From positions 62,001-126,000 of the forward strand of contig NZ_KB898625.1 in assembly GCF_000377705.1 (NCBI RefSeq): 64,000 bases of DNA. The letters are read 5' to 3'. The position numbers were made by a program, and so were the translations under genes. A model generated the notes under the pieces. That model worked only from the letters and a program-made list of their open reading frames with translations, was not told the DNA's origin and ran no database searches. Source of the DNA: Salsuginibacillus kocurii DSM 18087. Lineage in GTDB: Bacteria > Bacillota > Bacilli > Bacillales > Marinococcaceae. Positions 8,959 through 17,154 of the stretch are shown piece after piece (position 1 is the first letter of the stretch; each line of letters starts with the position of its first letter).

Positions 8959-10638
8959 CGCTGATGGTTGCAGCTTGTATTTTTTCAGCTTGCGAACAAC
9001 CGTAGCCTGACTGGTATTGAGGTGCTCCGCCAATTCATAGGTGGTTTTACATGTTTCCAACGCTTCAATTAAGACAGCTTTTTCTGCTTCTGCGACTGCC
9101 TCCTTTAACGTATAACGTTGCTTTGATTTTACTTCTGCGGTGACAGAATTCATGCGATACTCCTCGGGCAGGTCCAGCAGCTCAATCTTATCTGTGGGCA
9201 CCGTTAAGATTAAGCGCTCAATCAAGTTCGAAAGTTCCCGAACATTTCCGGGCCAGTTATACTGATAAAAAAACTCCTTCAATTCACGCGCAAACCATTT
9301 ACTGAGATTGTATTTTTCTAAAGCCTGGTTCAAGTAATGCTGAACTAAGGGCAAAATGTCATCGCGCCGTTCGCGCAGCGGTGGGATCGAAATAGGAACC
9401 ACATTTAATCGATAATATAAATCTTCTCGAAACGTTCCGTCCTGAACCATTTGTTTTAAATTTTGGTTTGTAGCAGCGATGACACGTACATTAACAACCC
9501 TGGTCGTCGTCCCGCCAATACGTTGAATTTCTTTTTCCTGCAGGGCACGCAACAATTTCACCTGCAGAGGCAGCGTCAGTTCACCGATCTCATCTAAAAA
9601 TAAAAACCCATTATTAGCAAGTTCAAACATGCCAGGCTTGCCGGATAGACTTGCACCCGAAAATGCGCCACGTTCATAGCCAAACAGTTCAGATTCAAGC
9701 AGATCTTTTGGAATCGCTCCACAATCGACTTTTATCAGTTTCCCTGTATCAAAGCGATTGCTGATTCGGTAAAGGTGCTTGGCAAAGACATCTTTTCCTA
9801 CCCCTGTCTCCCCTAAAATTAATACGGTGGCATCAACATTTGCCAAACGCTCTGCAACCGCAAACACCTCCTGCATTCGATCACTTCTTAGAACAACATC
9901 AGGGTCATGATGTTGGTAGGCTTTCATCCGCTCCAATTCGTGCTTATACTGATCATTTAATTTTTGCACTTTATTGATTTCCTCATGTAAATCATTCAAT
10001 TCCGATAGATCGCGAATATTCGTTACAACTTTTTCAACCTCACCTTTTCCATCAAAAACGGGGCTCCCAGTCAACAATGTTTCTTTTCCGCTGTAATTCT
10101 TCTGAACGAGGGTTACCCGCTCTTTTTTGTCCAGGACTTTATGAGTGACGGATTCTTTTAAAATCCCTCGCTGAAGTAAATCATTAATATTTTTCCCCAC
10201 ATAATACTCCTTAGGGATGCCCGTAATTCGTTCAATGGCTGAATTGACATTTAATGTCTTACCTTCGTGGTCAGTGATATAAAAACCATCGTACGAGCTC
10301 TCAATAATGGCATCAAGTTCGCGGTTATATGTATCTAACTCCCGCACTTTCTCAAGCAGCTGAACATATTGCCCACCTGGTGCGATCAGGTAAACGACCT
10401 CCGTTCTGCCTTCTAGTGAAACCGGATTGGGAAGAAGCAAGTACGCCTTCTTTTTGTACGTAGCTAGATAAAACTCGCCACTACTTTCAAAAGAATCAAA
10501 ACATTCACCCAGCGCGCAGCCGGTTTGAAGCAAAGGAAACGTGGGAGGCAGCTGGTCCATATCAAAGGATACAATAACATCACTTTTCGTTGTGTAAATC
10601 AAAGGGAGAGGCACATCCTCAACATACGATTCATTCAT
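8947..10638 (-). CDS. Sigma-54-dependent transcriptional activator (PAS, AAA+, HTH)
   Basis: Enhancer-binding activator of 563 residues. Residues 1-105 form an unrecognised sensory region. A PAS domain follows at about 110-215 (SSYDGFYITDHEGKTL). The AAA+ core at about 245-480 has Walker A GETGVGKD, the sigma-54 contact loop GAFSGA and Walker B FLFLDEIGEL. A TyrR-like helix-turn-helix ends the protein (TYELAEHLNTSQATVVRKLKK). There is no receiver domain, so it probably senses a ligand directly. It matches RocR/BkdR/PrpR-type one-component activators. The ATG at 10638 has an AAGGAGG site. Its position beside a sigma-54 promoter makes the beta-oxidation operon its probable target. The contact loop has Ser where Thr is usual (GAFTGA). 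Confidence 0.92.
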   Translation of the reverse strand: MNESYVEDVPLPLIYTTKSDVIVSFDMDQLPPTFPLLQTGCALGECFDSFESSGEFYLATYKKKAYLLLPNPVSLEGRTEVVYLIAPGGQYVQLLEKVRELDTYNRELDAIIESSYDGFYITDHEGKTLNVNSAIERITGIPKEYYVGKNINDLLQRGILKESVTHKVLDKKERVTLVQKNYSGKETLLTGSPVFDGKGEVEKVVTNIRDLSELNDLHEEINKVQKLNDQYKHELERMKAYQHHDPDVVLRSDRMQEVFAVAERLANVDATVLILGETGVGKDVFAKHLYRISNRFDTGKLIKVDCGAIPKDLLESELFGYERGAFSGASLSGKPGMFELANNGFLFLDEIGELTLPLQVKLLRALQEKEIQRIGGTTTRVVNVRVIAATNQNLKQMVQDGTFREDLYYRLNVVPISIPPLRERRDDILPLVQHYLNQALEKYNLSKWFARELKEFFYQYNWPGNVRELSNLIERLILTVPTDKIELLDLPEEYRMNSVTAEVKSKQRYTLKEAVAEAEKAVLIEALETCKTTYELAEHLNTSQATVVRKLKKYKLQPSAIQY

Positions 10639-10722
10639 ATTCTTCCTCCTTTTTCAAGAAAGATAGCATGTAAACAGAAAGATTAATAGACGGGCATTCA
10701 AAAAAATCATACCATATATTCT

Positions 10723-10815
10723 AAAGAAAACTTAGCAAAGGCAAGCCTGCGGCGTAGGATGAGCCTTAGTTGCACCTATATAGTTTCCTTCAAATATATA
10801 TACAATTTTACGGTG
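10723..10815. repeat. 93-nt interspersed element, copy 1 (diverged)
   Basis: First of three copies of a roughly 93-nt element; the others are at 55973-56065 and 57478-57571. Conserved blocks on the plus strand include GTTTCCTTCAA, a centre around GAGTTGCAC/TAGTTGCAC, and the end TTTTACGGTG. Each copy directly follows the terminator of a minus-strand gene and precedes the next minus-strand gene. Paired arms change together between copies (see findings), suggesting a folded RNA or structured mobile repeat. No function is known to me. Confidence 0.7.
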
Positions 10816-10816
10816 A

Positions 10817-10858
10817 CAAAAAAACTGCGGAGCGAAGATCTCTTCGCGTCCGCAGTTT
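10817..10858 (-). terminator. Terminator of the acyltransferase gene
   Basis: On the minus strand, AAACTGCGGA pairs with TCCGCAGTTT, with an inner GCGAAGA/TCTTCGC extension, followed by seven Ts. It begins a few bases after the stop of the 10867-12882 gene. Confidence 0.88.
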
Positions 10859-10866
10859 CATCGGCT

Positions 10867-12882
10867 CTATTCATCATTGGTTTCTTCTAGTACATCGCGC
10901 AGTGCCTCTTCTACTGGACCGGCCATCGTTCGTGAATACAAGGAGCTAAGATGGTGGTAATCACGGTAGACAATAACATTACCAATAATTGGATCGCATG
11001 TCTCATCATCGCAGAAGTATTCACTAAAATCATAGAACGTCACATTGTCAGGGAATGGCCCCGATTCCTCATATTCCCACGGCAACTCGTCAGCCAACTG
11101 TTCGCTGCGTTCAACCGCGCATTCGCTTGGATCTTCTTCCTGCTCTAAGCAATCAGGAATGTCTTCTTCCATCCGCGGCGTATCTCTTACAGCAAAGATT
11201 TCCGTGATATCTTCCATGCGTTCCCATTGATTGACAAACCCAGGAGGAACATGTGGTTCTGCCCCGATATTTGCCGTCGTGAAGATTAGGTCCGGCGGGT
11301 TCTCCTCCAGCTCATCAATCATTTTTTCATTCCATTCCATACAAGGCTCATTAAGACGCCCATCTTCATCGTCATCAGTGAAGCGGCAGGCATTTTTAAT
11401 ATACGTATCAATTTGGATATCAAAATCCTCTGCCACCTCTTCAAGCGCAGGCAGCCAATGGCCAGAGTGAGAGCCGCCGACAAGGGCAATCGTATAGTCT
11501 GGGTTATCGGTCACTCCGTACGATTCACTGCGGACTGTTGAATCATCAAAGTTAGTAAAGGCATGGTCGGCATAATATGATGGCAAATCATCCCGTATAT
11601 CTATAAAAGTTGGCAGTGGCTCCTGATCCGGTGCTGGTTCAACATTTTCATGAATAACACGTGCCCCCGGATGATCTTCTGTATCAACTGTTTCATGTGT
11701 GGAAGCTGTCGTCGTTTCCTCAATGTTTCCAGCCCAAATCGTATTAAGCGAAACAGCCGGAATAATAAAGACAAGCAACACAGCAGCAAGCTTCACTTGA
11801 GCGAGCGGTGTTTTCACTTTCATGCCGCGTACCGGTCGCTCAACAATCCAGGTAGAGAAGGCAGCAGCAAGAAATGACATCAAGATGAGAAAAGCACCAG
11901 CCCGAAGCGAAACACTCTCTGCGCCGGTATATTGGTAATAAAAGATAAGCAGCGGCCAATGCCATAAATAAAATGCGTAAGACATACCACCTAAAGTCAC
12001 AAACGGCTTTGAGGCAATGATACGGTGTACGCCCAATGCTCCACCATTCTGCGCACTAATAATTACCAATAACGCCCCGGCAACAGGCAGAATCGCAGCG
12101 TAGCCAGGGAACACAGTCGATACAGGAAGTAGCATGCCGGTAAAAGCGACGATCGCAATCCCGGTCCAGCCAAGCAGGAAACTTAATGTACGATTTAACG
12201 TCAAATACGGGATCAATAACGCGACAATACCGCCCATGCTAAATTCCCATACTCGTGCGAACGTATCAAAATAAGCCCATGGCTGATTCACCGTTGTAAT
12301 ATAAACAGAGTAGGCCAAAGAAGCGACTGCGATCGTCACAAGTACAGCAAGCAATGTTTTTCTAAGCGGAGTTTTTAATACCTTCTTGGCAATAAAAGCA
12401 GCCAAAATAATCACGAATGGCCACAATAGATAAAACTGCCCTTGAATCGAGAGAGCCCAAAAGTGCTGAAGGGGACTTGCTTCATTATTTTGAGCAAGAT
12501 AATCCACAGCATTAAAAGCAAGCTCCCAATTCTGAAAATAGAACGCAGATGCAAAGGTCTCAGAAACAATTTGGTCCCAGCGTGATTCGCTAAACAAGAT
12601 GTAGGACCCGGCTACGATAAAGAGAAGAACAGTAAATGCGGCTGGTAACAGTCTGCGGGCCAGTCCTAAAATGTACTCAAAAAAGCGCAATGTTCCTTCT
12701 CGGTCGATACGTGAGAGCAAACTAGTCGTTATCAGATACCCGGAGACAACAAAAAAGACATCGACCCCTCCAGATACTGATCCAAACCAAATATGATAAA
12801 CCGCCACAAGTATGGCAGCAACAGCTCGAAGCCCTTCAAGCTCAGGGCGGAATTTCTTTTCAGGAATTCTTAAATCATTCAT
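10867..12882 (-). CDS. OafA/YrhL-type acyltransferase with C-terminal SGNH domain
   Basis: Integral membrane O-acyltransferase of about 671 residues. The N-terminal acyltransferase-3 domain (about 10 hydrophobic segments, residues 10-370) begins FRPELEGLRAVAAILV, with AVYHIWF holding the catalytic His and GGVDVFFVVSGYLI following. A periplasm-type SGNH hydrolase domain follows, with LVGGSHSGHW (nucleophile Ser) and RDYHHLSS (Asp-His pair) near the end. Such proteins acetylate cell-wall or surface polysaccharides. The frame opens at 12951, but ATG 12882 starts right before the conserved domain and has GAGG upstream. The extracytoplasmic part is very acidic, as in haloalkaliphiles. It is monocistronic, with its own promoter and terminator. 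Confidence 0.9.
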   Translation of the reverse strand: MNDLRIPEKKFRPELEGLRAVAAILVAVYHIWFGSVSGGVDVFFVVSGYLITTSLLSRIDREGTLRFFEYILGLARRLLPAAFTVLLFIVAGSYILFSESRWDQIVSETFASAFYFQNWELAFNAVDYLAQNNEASPLQHFWALSIQGQFYLLWPFVIILAAFIAKKVLKTPLRKTLLAVLVTIAVASLAYSVYITTVNQPWAYFDTFARVWEFSMGGIVALLIPYLTLNRTLSFLLGWTGIAIVAFTGMLLPVSTVFPGYAAILPVAGALLVIISAQNGGALGVHRIIASKPFVTLGGMSYAFYLWHWPLLIFYYQYTGAESVSLRAGAFLILMSFLAAAFSTWIVERPVRGMKVKTPLAQVKLAAVLLVFIIPAVSLNTIWAGNIEETTTASTHETVDTEDHPGARVIHENVEPAPDQEPLPTFIDIRDDLPSYYADHAFTNFDDSTVRSESYGVTDNPDYTIALVGGSHSGHWLPALEEVAEDFDIQIDTYIKNACRFTDDDEDGRLNEPCMEWNEKMIDELEENPPDLIFTTANIGAEPHVPPGFVNQWERMEDITEIFAVRDTPRMEEDIPDCLEQEEDPSECAVERSEQLADELPWEYEESGPFPDNVTFYDFSEYFCDDETCDPIIGNVIVYRDYHHLSSLYSRTMAGPVEEALRDVLEETNDE

Positions 12883-12929
12883 GTCAGCTCGCCTCATATT
12901 AAAAAAGATAAATACATTATCACTCTGCA

Positions 12930-12958
12930 ATTTTACCTTCCGTAGGGGCAAAGCTCAA
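12930..12958 (-). promoter_or_regulatory. Sigma-A promoter of the acyltransferase gene
   Basis: On the minus strand TTGAGC is followed 17 bases later by TAAAAT, about 48 bases before the preferred ATG at 12882. It is a reasonable vegetative promoter, and it supports the shorter start because the -10 box overlaps the upstream part of the open frame. Confidence 0.5.
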
Positions 12959-13534
12959 TAACTTTTTGTCAAGTAATAACGTAGATGTTTTTCATATTTT
13001 GACAAAATTTAACGCTCCTAGGCCCTAAGTGCTGTGAGGATACGCACTAATGCTAGAATTTTGTAAAGGATTGCTGGAACTGCTACAACTATACCTTATA
13101 AGTAGGGGAACGTTGTCTAAATGGCAGGAAAACATCTAGGGAGCCACAAAACAAGGAGAGTCTGAGAGAAGTTCATAACCATCAGCTCCACCCATTACTA
13201 CTTCTGACATTAGAAACAGTGACAAAGTGATATGGACGCACCTTGGCTAGTCAAGAAGACGCGTTTTTTTACCAAGAACATGATAAAGAACGAAAGGGCG
13301 CCATTGGCGGCTGACGATAATAGTCTTGAGGTGGAGATGTTAGCGGAGAGCGAGCCGTTGATTATTTACCCCGCTGTCGGTTAGAAACATGAATAGATTC
13401 ATATGCACGACCTTCAGTATTGATTGTTGTCTCGATAAATCCGCATATAATAGGAAGGAATGTTCGAAATCGTGCTGAATGAACTGATAGGAGATGAAAA
13501 AGAAAAAAAGCAGAAACGTAGGATAAAGCCTTTC
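12959..13534. other. Intergenic region with decayed coding relics
   Basis: No intact gene is seen. A short plus-strand stretch (about 13240-13310) reads like protein, with YQEHDKERKGAIGG, but is interrupted by stops on both sides. The block up to 13985 therefore looks like a graveyard of old insertions. Confidence 0.4.
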
Positions 13535-13594
13535 TTACTTCTTTTCTGCCACGATATAAACATAACCTCCTAATTCACTGCTACATGTTTGCGA
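13535..13594 (-). pseudogene. Relic of a methyltransferase C-terminus
   Basis: On the minus strand the last codons read CSSELGGYVYIVAEKK and then stop. The intact SAM-dependent methyltransferase at 22319-23101 ends YSSDLGDYVYIIAEKK. No further similarity is visible upstream, so only the tail of a second copy survives. It points to a duplicated or lost paralogue about 9 kb away. Confidence 0.6.
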
Positions 13595-13613
13595 GTTCCC
13601 CGGATGTACCGGC

Positions 13614-13985
13614 CTATTTAGTCATTGGCATATTAGCAATAAGTTTCGCCATCCCTTGTTCATCAAAGGCATGCAGCTTTTTGGTTGTTTTGTCGTTGAA
13701 GTCAGTGTTTTTCCGGTATGCTTTTGCCATGAAAAACGCGTGAAACGGACGTGCTGCTTCTACTGGAGTGATCGGTTCATACCATTTAGTTTCTTTCCGC
13801 TCGAGCATCACTTTCATGAGTACCATTTTATAGCTTTTGTTCATCGTTGTACGCTCGACCTCTTCCAGCCATGTATGATGCGCTAAATACACTTCCGCTT
13901 CAGCTCTCGCTAGTTCTTCCGCCCAAATAGTAACAATTGGGTTAAGAGTTTCGTCATAGATAACCTTCCTTAATATCAGACACAT
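13614..13985 (-). pseudogene. Fragment resembling the C-terminus of a large helicase-type protein
   Basis: An open frame of 123 codons with no ribosome site. Its middle (NKSYKMVLMKVMLER, then KWYEPITPVEAARPF) resembles the tail of large DEAD/DEAH helicase or restriction-type proteins of Firmicutes; this is recalled similarity, not a search result. Upstream of the first ATG another frame reads NYVSDIKEGYL, which looks like the preceding protein segment, implying a frameshift and loss of the N-terminal body. A real small gene of unknown function is the alternative. Confidence 0.4.
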
Positions 13986-14282
13986 AATTTACAACTATTA
14001 TATACCCATTTTCTAGAACTTTTCATAAGAATTCAACAAAATTTGCAAATAACCCCTAACCACTATCTATTGTAAGTGAGTGGGGGTATTTTGATTTCGA
14101 TCTGTTTTTATATTTTGCCGGTTCACACTCCTGCAAATGTCACAACCGTTAACAAGCTCAGGTCACAAACGAAAAAGGTACCATTAGAACTCCATACAAA
14201 CTACGATTCGAAGAAATATCCATTTTTGATCCTGATTCACACCCGTTCCACTTGCTCACACACCATTTTTTTGTTCAAATCG

Positions 14283-14345
14283 GCCGAAAAATCGGCGATG
14301 TTGTGTCTGCTTTTCGGCTCTGTTCAATACAGAACTGCAGAAGAT
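14283..14345. promoter_or_regulatory. Candidate activator sites upstream of the adh operon
   Basis: An 8-bp inverted repeat GCCGAAAA (14283-14290) and TTTTCGGC (14311-14318), and a second inverted repeat GTTC-N6-GAAC within CTGTTCAATACAGAAC, lie about 40-90 bp upstream of the sigma-54 promoter. This is where an NtrC-type regulator would bind. Assignment to the regulator at 17132-18613 is inference. Confidence 0.4.
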
Positions 14346-14369
14346 TGCTTGTTTTACAGTTTTCATTAG

Positions 14370-14387
14370 ATTGGCACGCAACTTGCA
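14370..14387 (+). promoter_or_regulatory. Sigma-54 promoter of the adh-ald operon
   Basis: The sequence TTGGCACGCAACTTGCAA is a perfect match to TGGCACG-N4-TTGCW, with GG and GC 12 bases apart. Predicted transcription start is near 14397, about 33 bases before the adh ATG. Confidence 0.92.
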
Positions 14388-14429
14388 ATGATTAGATGTG
14401 AATCTATTTTTTAGTAGGAGGATGCTAAT

Positions 14430-15443
14430 ATGAAAGCTGCTGTAGTTAATGAGTTTAACAAAAAGTTGGAAATTCAAGATGTGGCAATGCCGGATATTGG
14501 TTATGGGGAAATTTTAGTGAAGATTCATACTTGTGGTGTTTGCCATACCGACCTTCATGCTGCGCATGGTGATTGGCCGGTTAAGCCAAAAATGCCGTTA
14601 ATTCCTGGTCATGAAGGGGTTGGCATTGTCGAACAAGCAGGCGATGGTACAGGGTCGATTAAGGTTGGAGATCGAGTCGGGATTCCCTGGCTCTATTCTG
14701 CTTGCGGTGAGTGTGAATACTGTTTGTCCGGGCGGGAGACGCTCTGTCCCGAACAGCTAAATGCGGGCTATTCCATTGACGGTGCCTATGCCGAGTATTG
14801 TAAAGCACCAGCTAAGTATGTAGCGAAAGTTCCTGAAGCGCTTAGCTTTGAAGAAGCTGCACCTCTCTTTTGCGCAGGTGTTACGACGTATAAGGCGTTA
14901 AAAATCTCAGAGGCTATACCAGGCGATTGGGTCGCAATTTATGGTATTGGCGGGTTAGGTCATGTGGCTGTTCAATATGCGAAAGCAATGGGATTAAATG
15001 TTATCGCTGTCGATATTAAAGATGAAAAGTTAGAAATGGCGAAAGATTTAGGAGCAGACCTCACTGTAAATGGTTTGAACACAGACCCAGCTAAGGCTAT
15101 TCACGAAAAAGTAGGCGGCGTCCAAGCAGCTATTAGTGTAGCTGTTACAAAGAAAGCATTTGAGCAAGCTTATAGTTCAGTGAAGCGCGGGGGAAGTTTA
15201 GTCGTCGTCGGACTCCCAAATGATGAATTGCCTATTCCCATTTTTGATACAGTTTTAAATGGCGTATCCGTAAAAGGTTCTATCGTTGGCACGCGCAAAG
15301 ACTTGCAGGAATGCCTAGAACTAGCAGCTCAAGGAAAAATTAAGACGATGATTGAAACCAAACGTCTAGAAGATGTGAATGAAGTACTGGATAGGCTTGA
15401 AAAAGGAGATATCAATGGACGGATCGTATTAAACATTTCCTAA
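14430..15443 (+). CDS. adhA: Zinc-dependent alcohol dehydrogenase
   Basis: NAD-dependent medium-chain Zn alcohol dehydrogenase of 337 residues, very like the Bacillus/Geobacillus AdhP/ADH-T enzymes. Catalytic zinc motifs are [15 protein letters not shown] and GHEGVG. Four structural-zinc Cys lie in [15 protein letters not shown]. The coenzyme fold is [15 protein letters not shown]. It oxidises primary alcohols to aldehydes. ATG 14430 has GTAGGAGG at proper distance. It is the first gene after the sigma-54 promoter and precedes the aldehyde dehydrogenase by 77 bp, so alcohol to aldehyde to acid is the apparent pathway. The gene symbol follows the closest recognised family. Confidence 0.93.
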   Translation: MKAAVVNEFNKKLEIQDVAMPDIGYGEILVKIHTCGVCHTDLHAAHGDWPVKPKMPLIPGHEGVGIVEQAGDGTGSIKVGDRVGIPWLYSACGECEYCLSGRETLCPEQLNAGYSIDGAYAEYCKAPAKYVAKVPEALSFEEAAPLFCAGVTTYKALKISEAIPGDWVAIYGIGGLGHVAVQYAKAMGLNVIAVDIKDEKLEMAKDLGADLTVNGLNTDPAKAIHEKVGGVQAAISVAVTKKAFEQAYSSVKRGGSLVVVGLPNDELPIPIFDTVLNGVSVKGSIVGTRKDLQECLELAAQGKIKTMIETKRLEDVNEVLDRLEKGDINGRIVLNIS

Positions 15444-15520
15444 CCGCTGATTTGTAAACCCTTTCACGTTTCTCTCAATGCTACTAAATATTAATTGTTT
15501 AAAAGGAGTGCCCACTTCCG

Positions 15521-17042
15521 ATGATTTATGCTCAACCCGGTTCAAATGATGCAATTATCGAGTTTAAAAAAAGATATGAGAATTATATTAACGGTGAATG
15601 GAGAGCCCCTAAGAAAGGGATGTACTTTGAAAACGTTACCCCTGTCACTGGTGAAGTTTTCTGCGAAGTGGCCAGATCTACAGCCGAAGATATAAATTAT
15701 GCCATATATGCAGCTCACACTGCTAAAAAAAACTTGGACGAAAACGAGCCCTGCAGAGCGAACCCACATTTTAAATAAAATCGCCGATCGAATCGAAGAC
15801 AACCTTGAACGTTTGGCAGTCGCTGAAACTTGGGATAACGGTAAAGCGGTACGGGAAACATTGAATGCGGATATCCCACTTGCGGTGGACCACTATCGCT
15901 ACTTTGCAGGAGTCATTCGTTCCCAGGAAGGTACCCTTTCCCAAATTGATGAAAGTACTGTCGCATATCATTTCCATGAACCACTCGGAGTGGTCGGACA
16001 GATTATTCCTTGGAACTTTCCCCTTTTGATGGCTACCTGGAAGTTAGCACCGGCACTTGCAGCCGGTAATTGTGTCGTATTAAAACCCGCAGAACAAACG
16101 CCTGCCTCAATCATGGTGTTAATGGAATTGATAGAAGATTTGCTTCCTGATGGTGTAGTAAACATTGTAAATGGTTTTGGCATCGAAGCTGGAAAACCGC
16201 TGGCTTCGAGCAACAACATTGAAAAAATTGCTTTTACTGGAGAGACAACCACCGGCCGTTTAATTATGCAATATGCTTCTGAAAATATTATACCGGTGAC
16301 ACTAGAATTGGGTGGGAAATCACCTAATTTATTTTTCGAAGATATTATGCAGCAAGATGATGCCTTTTTGAATAAAGCGATTGAAGGGTTTGCTATGTTC
16401 GCCTTGAATCAAGGAGAAGTGTGCACAGCACCTTCGCGGGCGCTCATACAAGAATCGATTTACGATGAATTTATGGAGCGTGCCTTAAAACGCGTGGAAC
16501 AAATTAGCATGGGGAACCCATTAGATACTAATACGATGATGGGCGCTCAAGCTTCCGGCGAACAGCTGGAAAAAATTCTTTCTTATCTGGATATCGGGAA
16601 ACAAGAAGGAGCTAATTGTCTACTCGGCGGGAATCAGAAGCAGATGAGTCCAACGTTGTCGGGCGGCTATTATGTCGAACCTACCATTTTCAAAGGAAAT
16701 AATAAGATGAGAATTTTTCAAGAAGAGATATTCGGGCCCGTGTTGGCGGTAACTACTTTCAAGACTGAAGAAGAAGCGCTTGAAATAGCTAATGATACAC
16801 TTTACGGACTCGGTGCCGGTGTCTGGTCACGAAGTATTCACACAGCTTTCCACCTTGGGCGCAATATCGAAGCGGGCCGGGTCTGGACGAATTGCTACCA
16901 CTCGTACCCTGCTCACGCTGCTTTCGGTGGCTATAAAATGTCCGGGATTGGGCGGGAAAATCATAAAATGATGCTCTCTCATTATCAAAAAACGAAAAAC
17001 CTATTGGTAAGCTACGATCAAAACGCCCTGGGTTTCTATTAA
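15521..17042 (+). pseudogene. NAD aldehyde dehydrogenase, frameshifted at an A8 run
   Basis: Two overlapping frames together give a complete aldehyde dehydrogenase of about 506 residues, the usual AldA/ExaC length. Frame one starts at ATG 15521 (INGEWRAPKKG) and runs to AHTAKK. The correct sequence continues one base later as [12 protein letters not shown]. The switch point is eight As at 15725-15732; seven As would restore the frame. Downstream the domain is intact: [18 protein letters not shown] (catalytic Glu) and [11 protein letters not shown] (catalytic Cys). It may be a true mutation, a base-calling error, or a gene read through by polymerase slippage on the A run. It follows adhA in the sigma-54 operon and would turn the aldehyde into the acid. 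Confidence 0.85.
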
Positions 17043-17118
17043 ATCAGTACGGCAGCATAACAAGCCTTCATTTGAAAAACAAACGAACACACACAGACCT
17101 TCCTCCACTTGTCACGAC

Positions 17119-17154
17119 AAAGAGACACCCTCTACCACGGAGAGTGTCTCTTTT
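17119..17154. terminator. Terminator shared by convergent ald and regulator genes
   Basis: AAGAGACAC pairs with GTGTCTCTT, with inner CTCT/AGAG pairing, followed by TTTT on the plus strand and a short T-run on the minus strand. The hairpin overlaps the stop codon of the response regulator, so it probably ends both convergent transcripts. Confidence 0.75.

Noticed and set aside
12882-12951. The longer start of the acyltransferase at 12951
   Set aside because: The extra residues precede the conserved start of the acyltransferase domain and overlap the -10/-35 region of the likely promoter.
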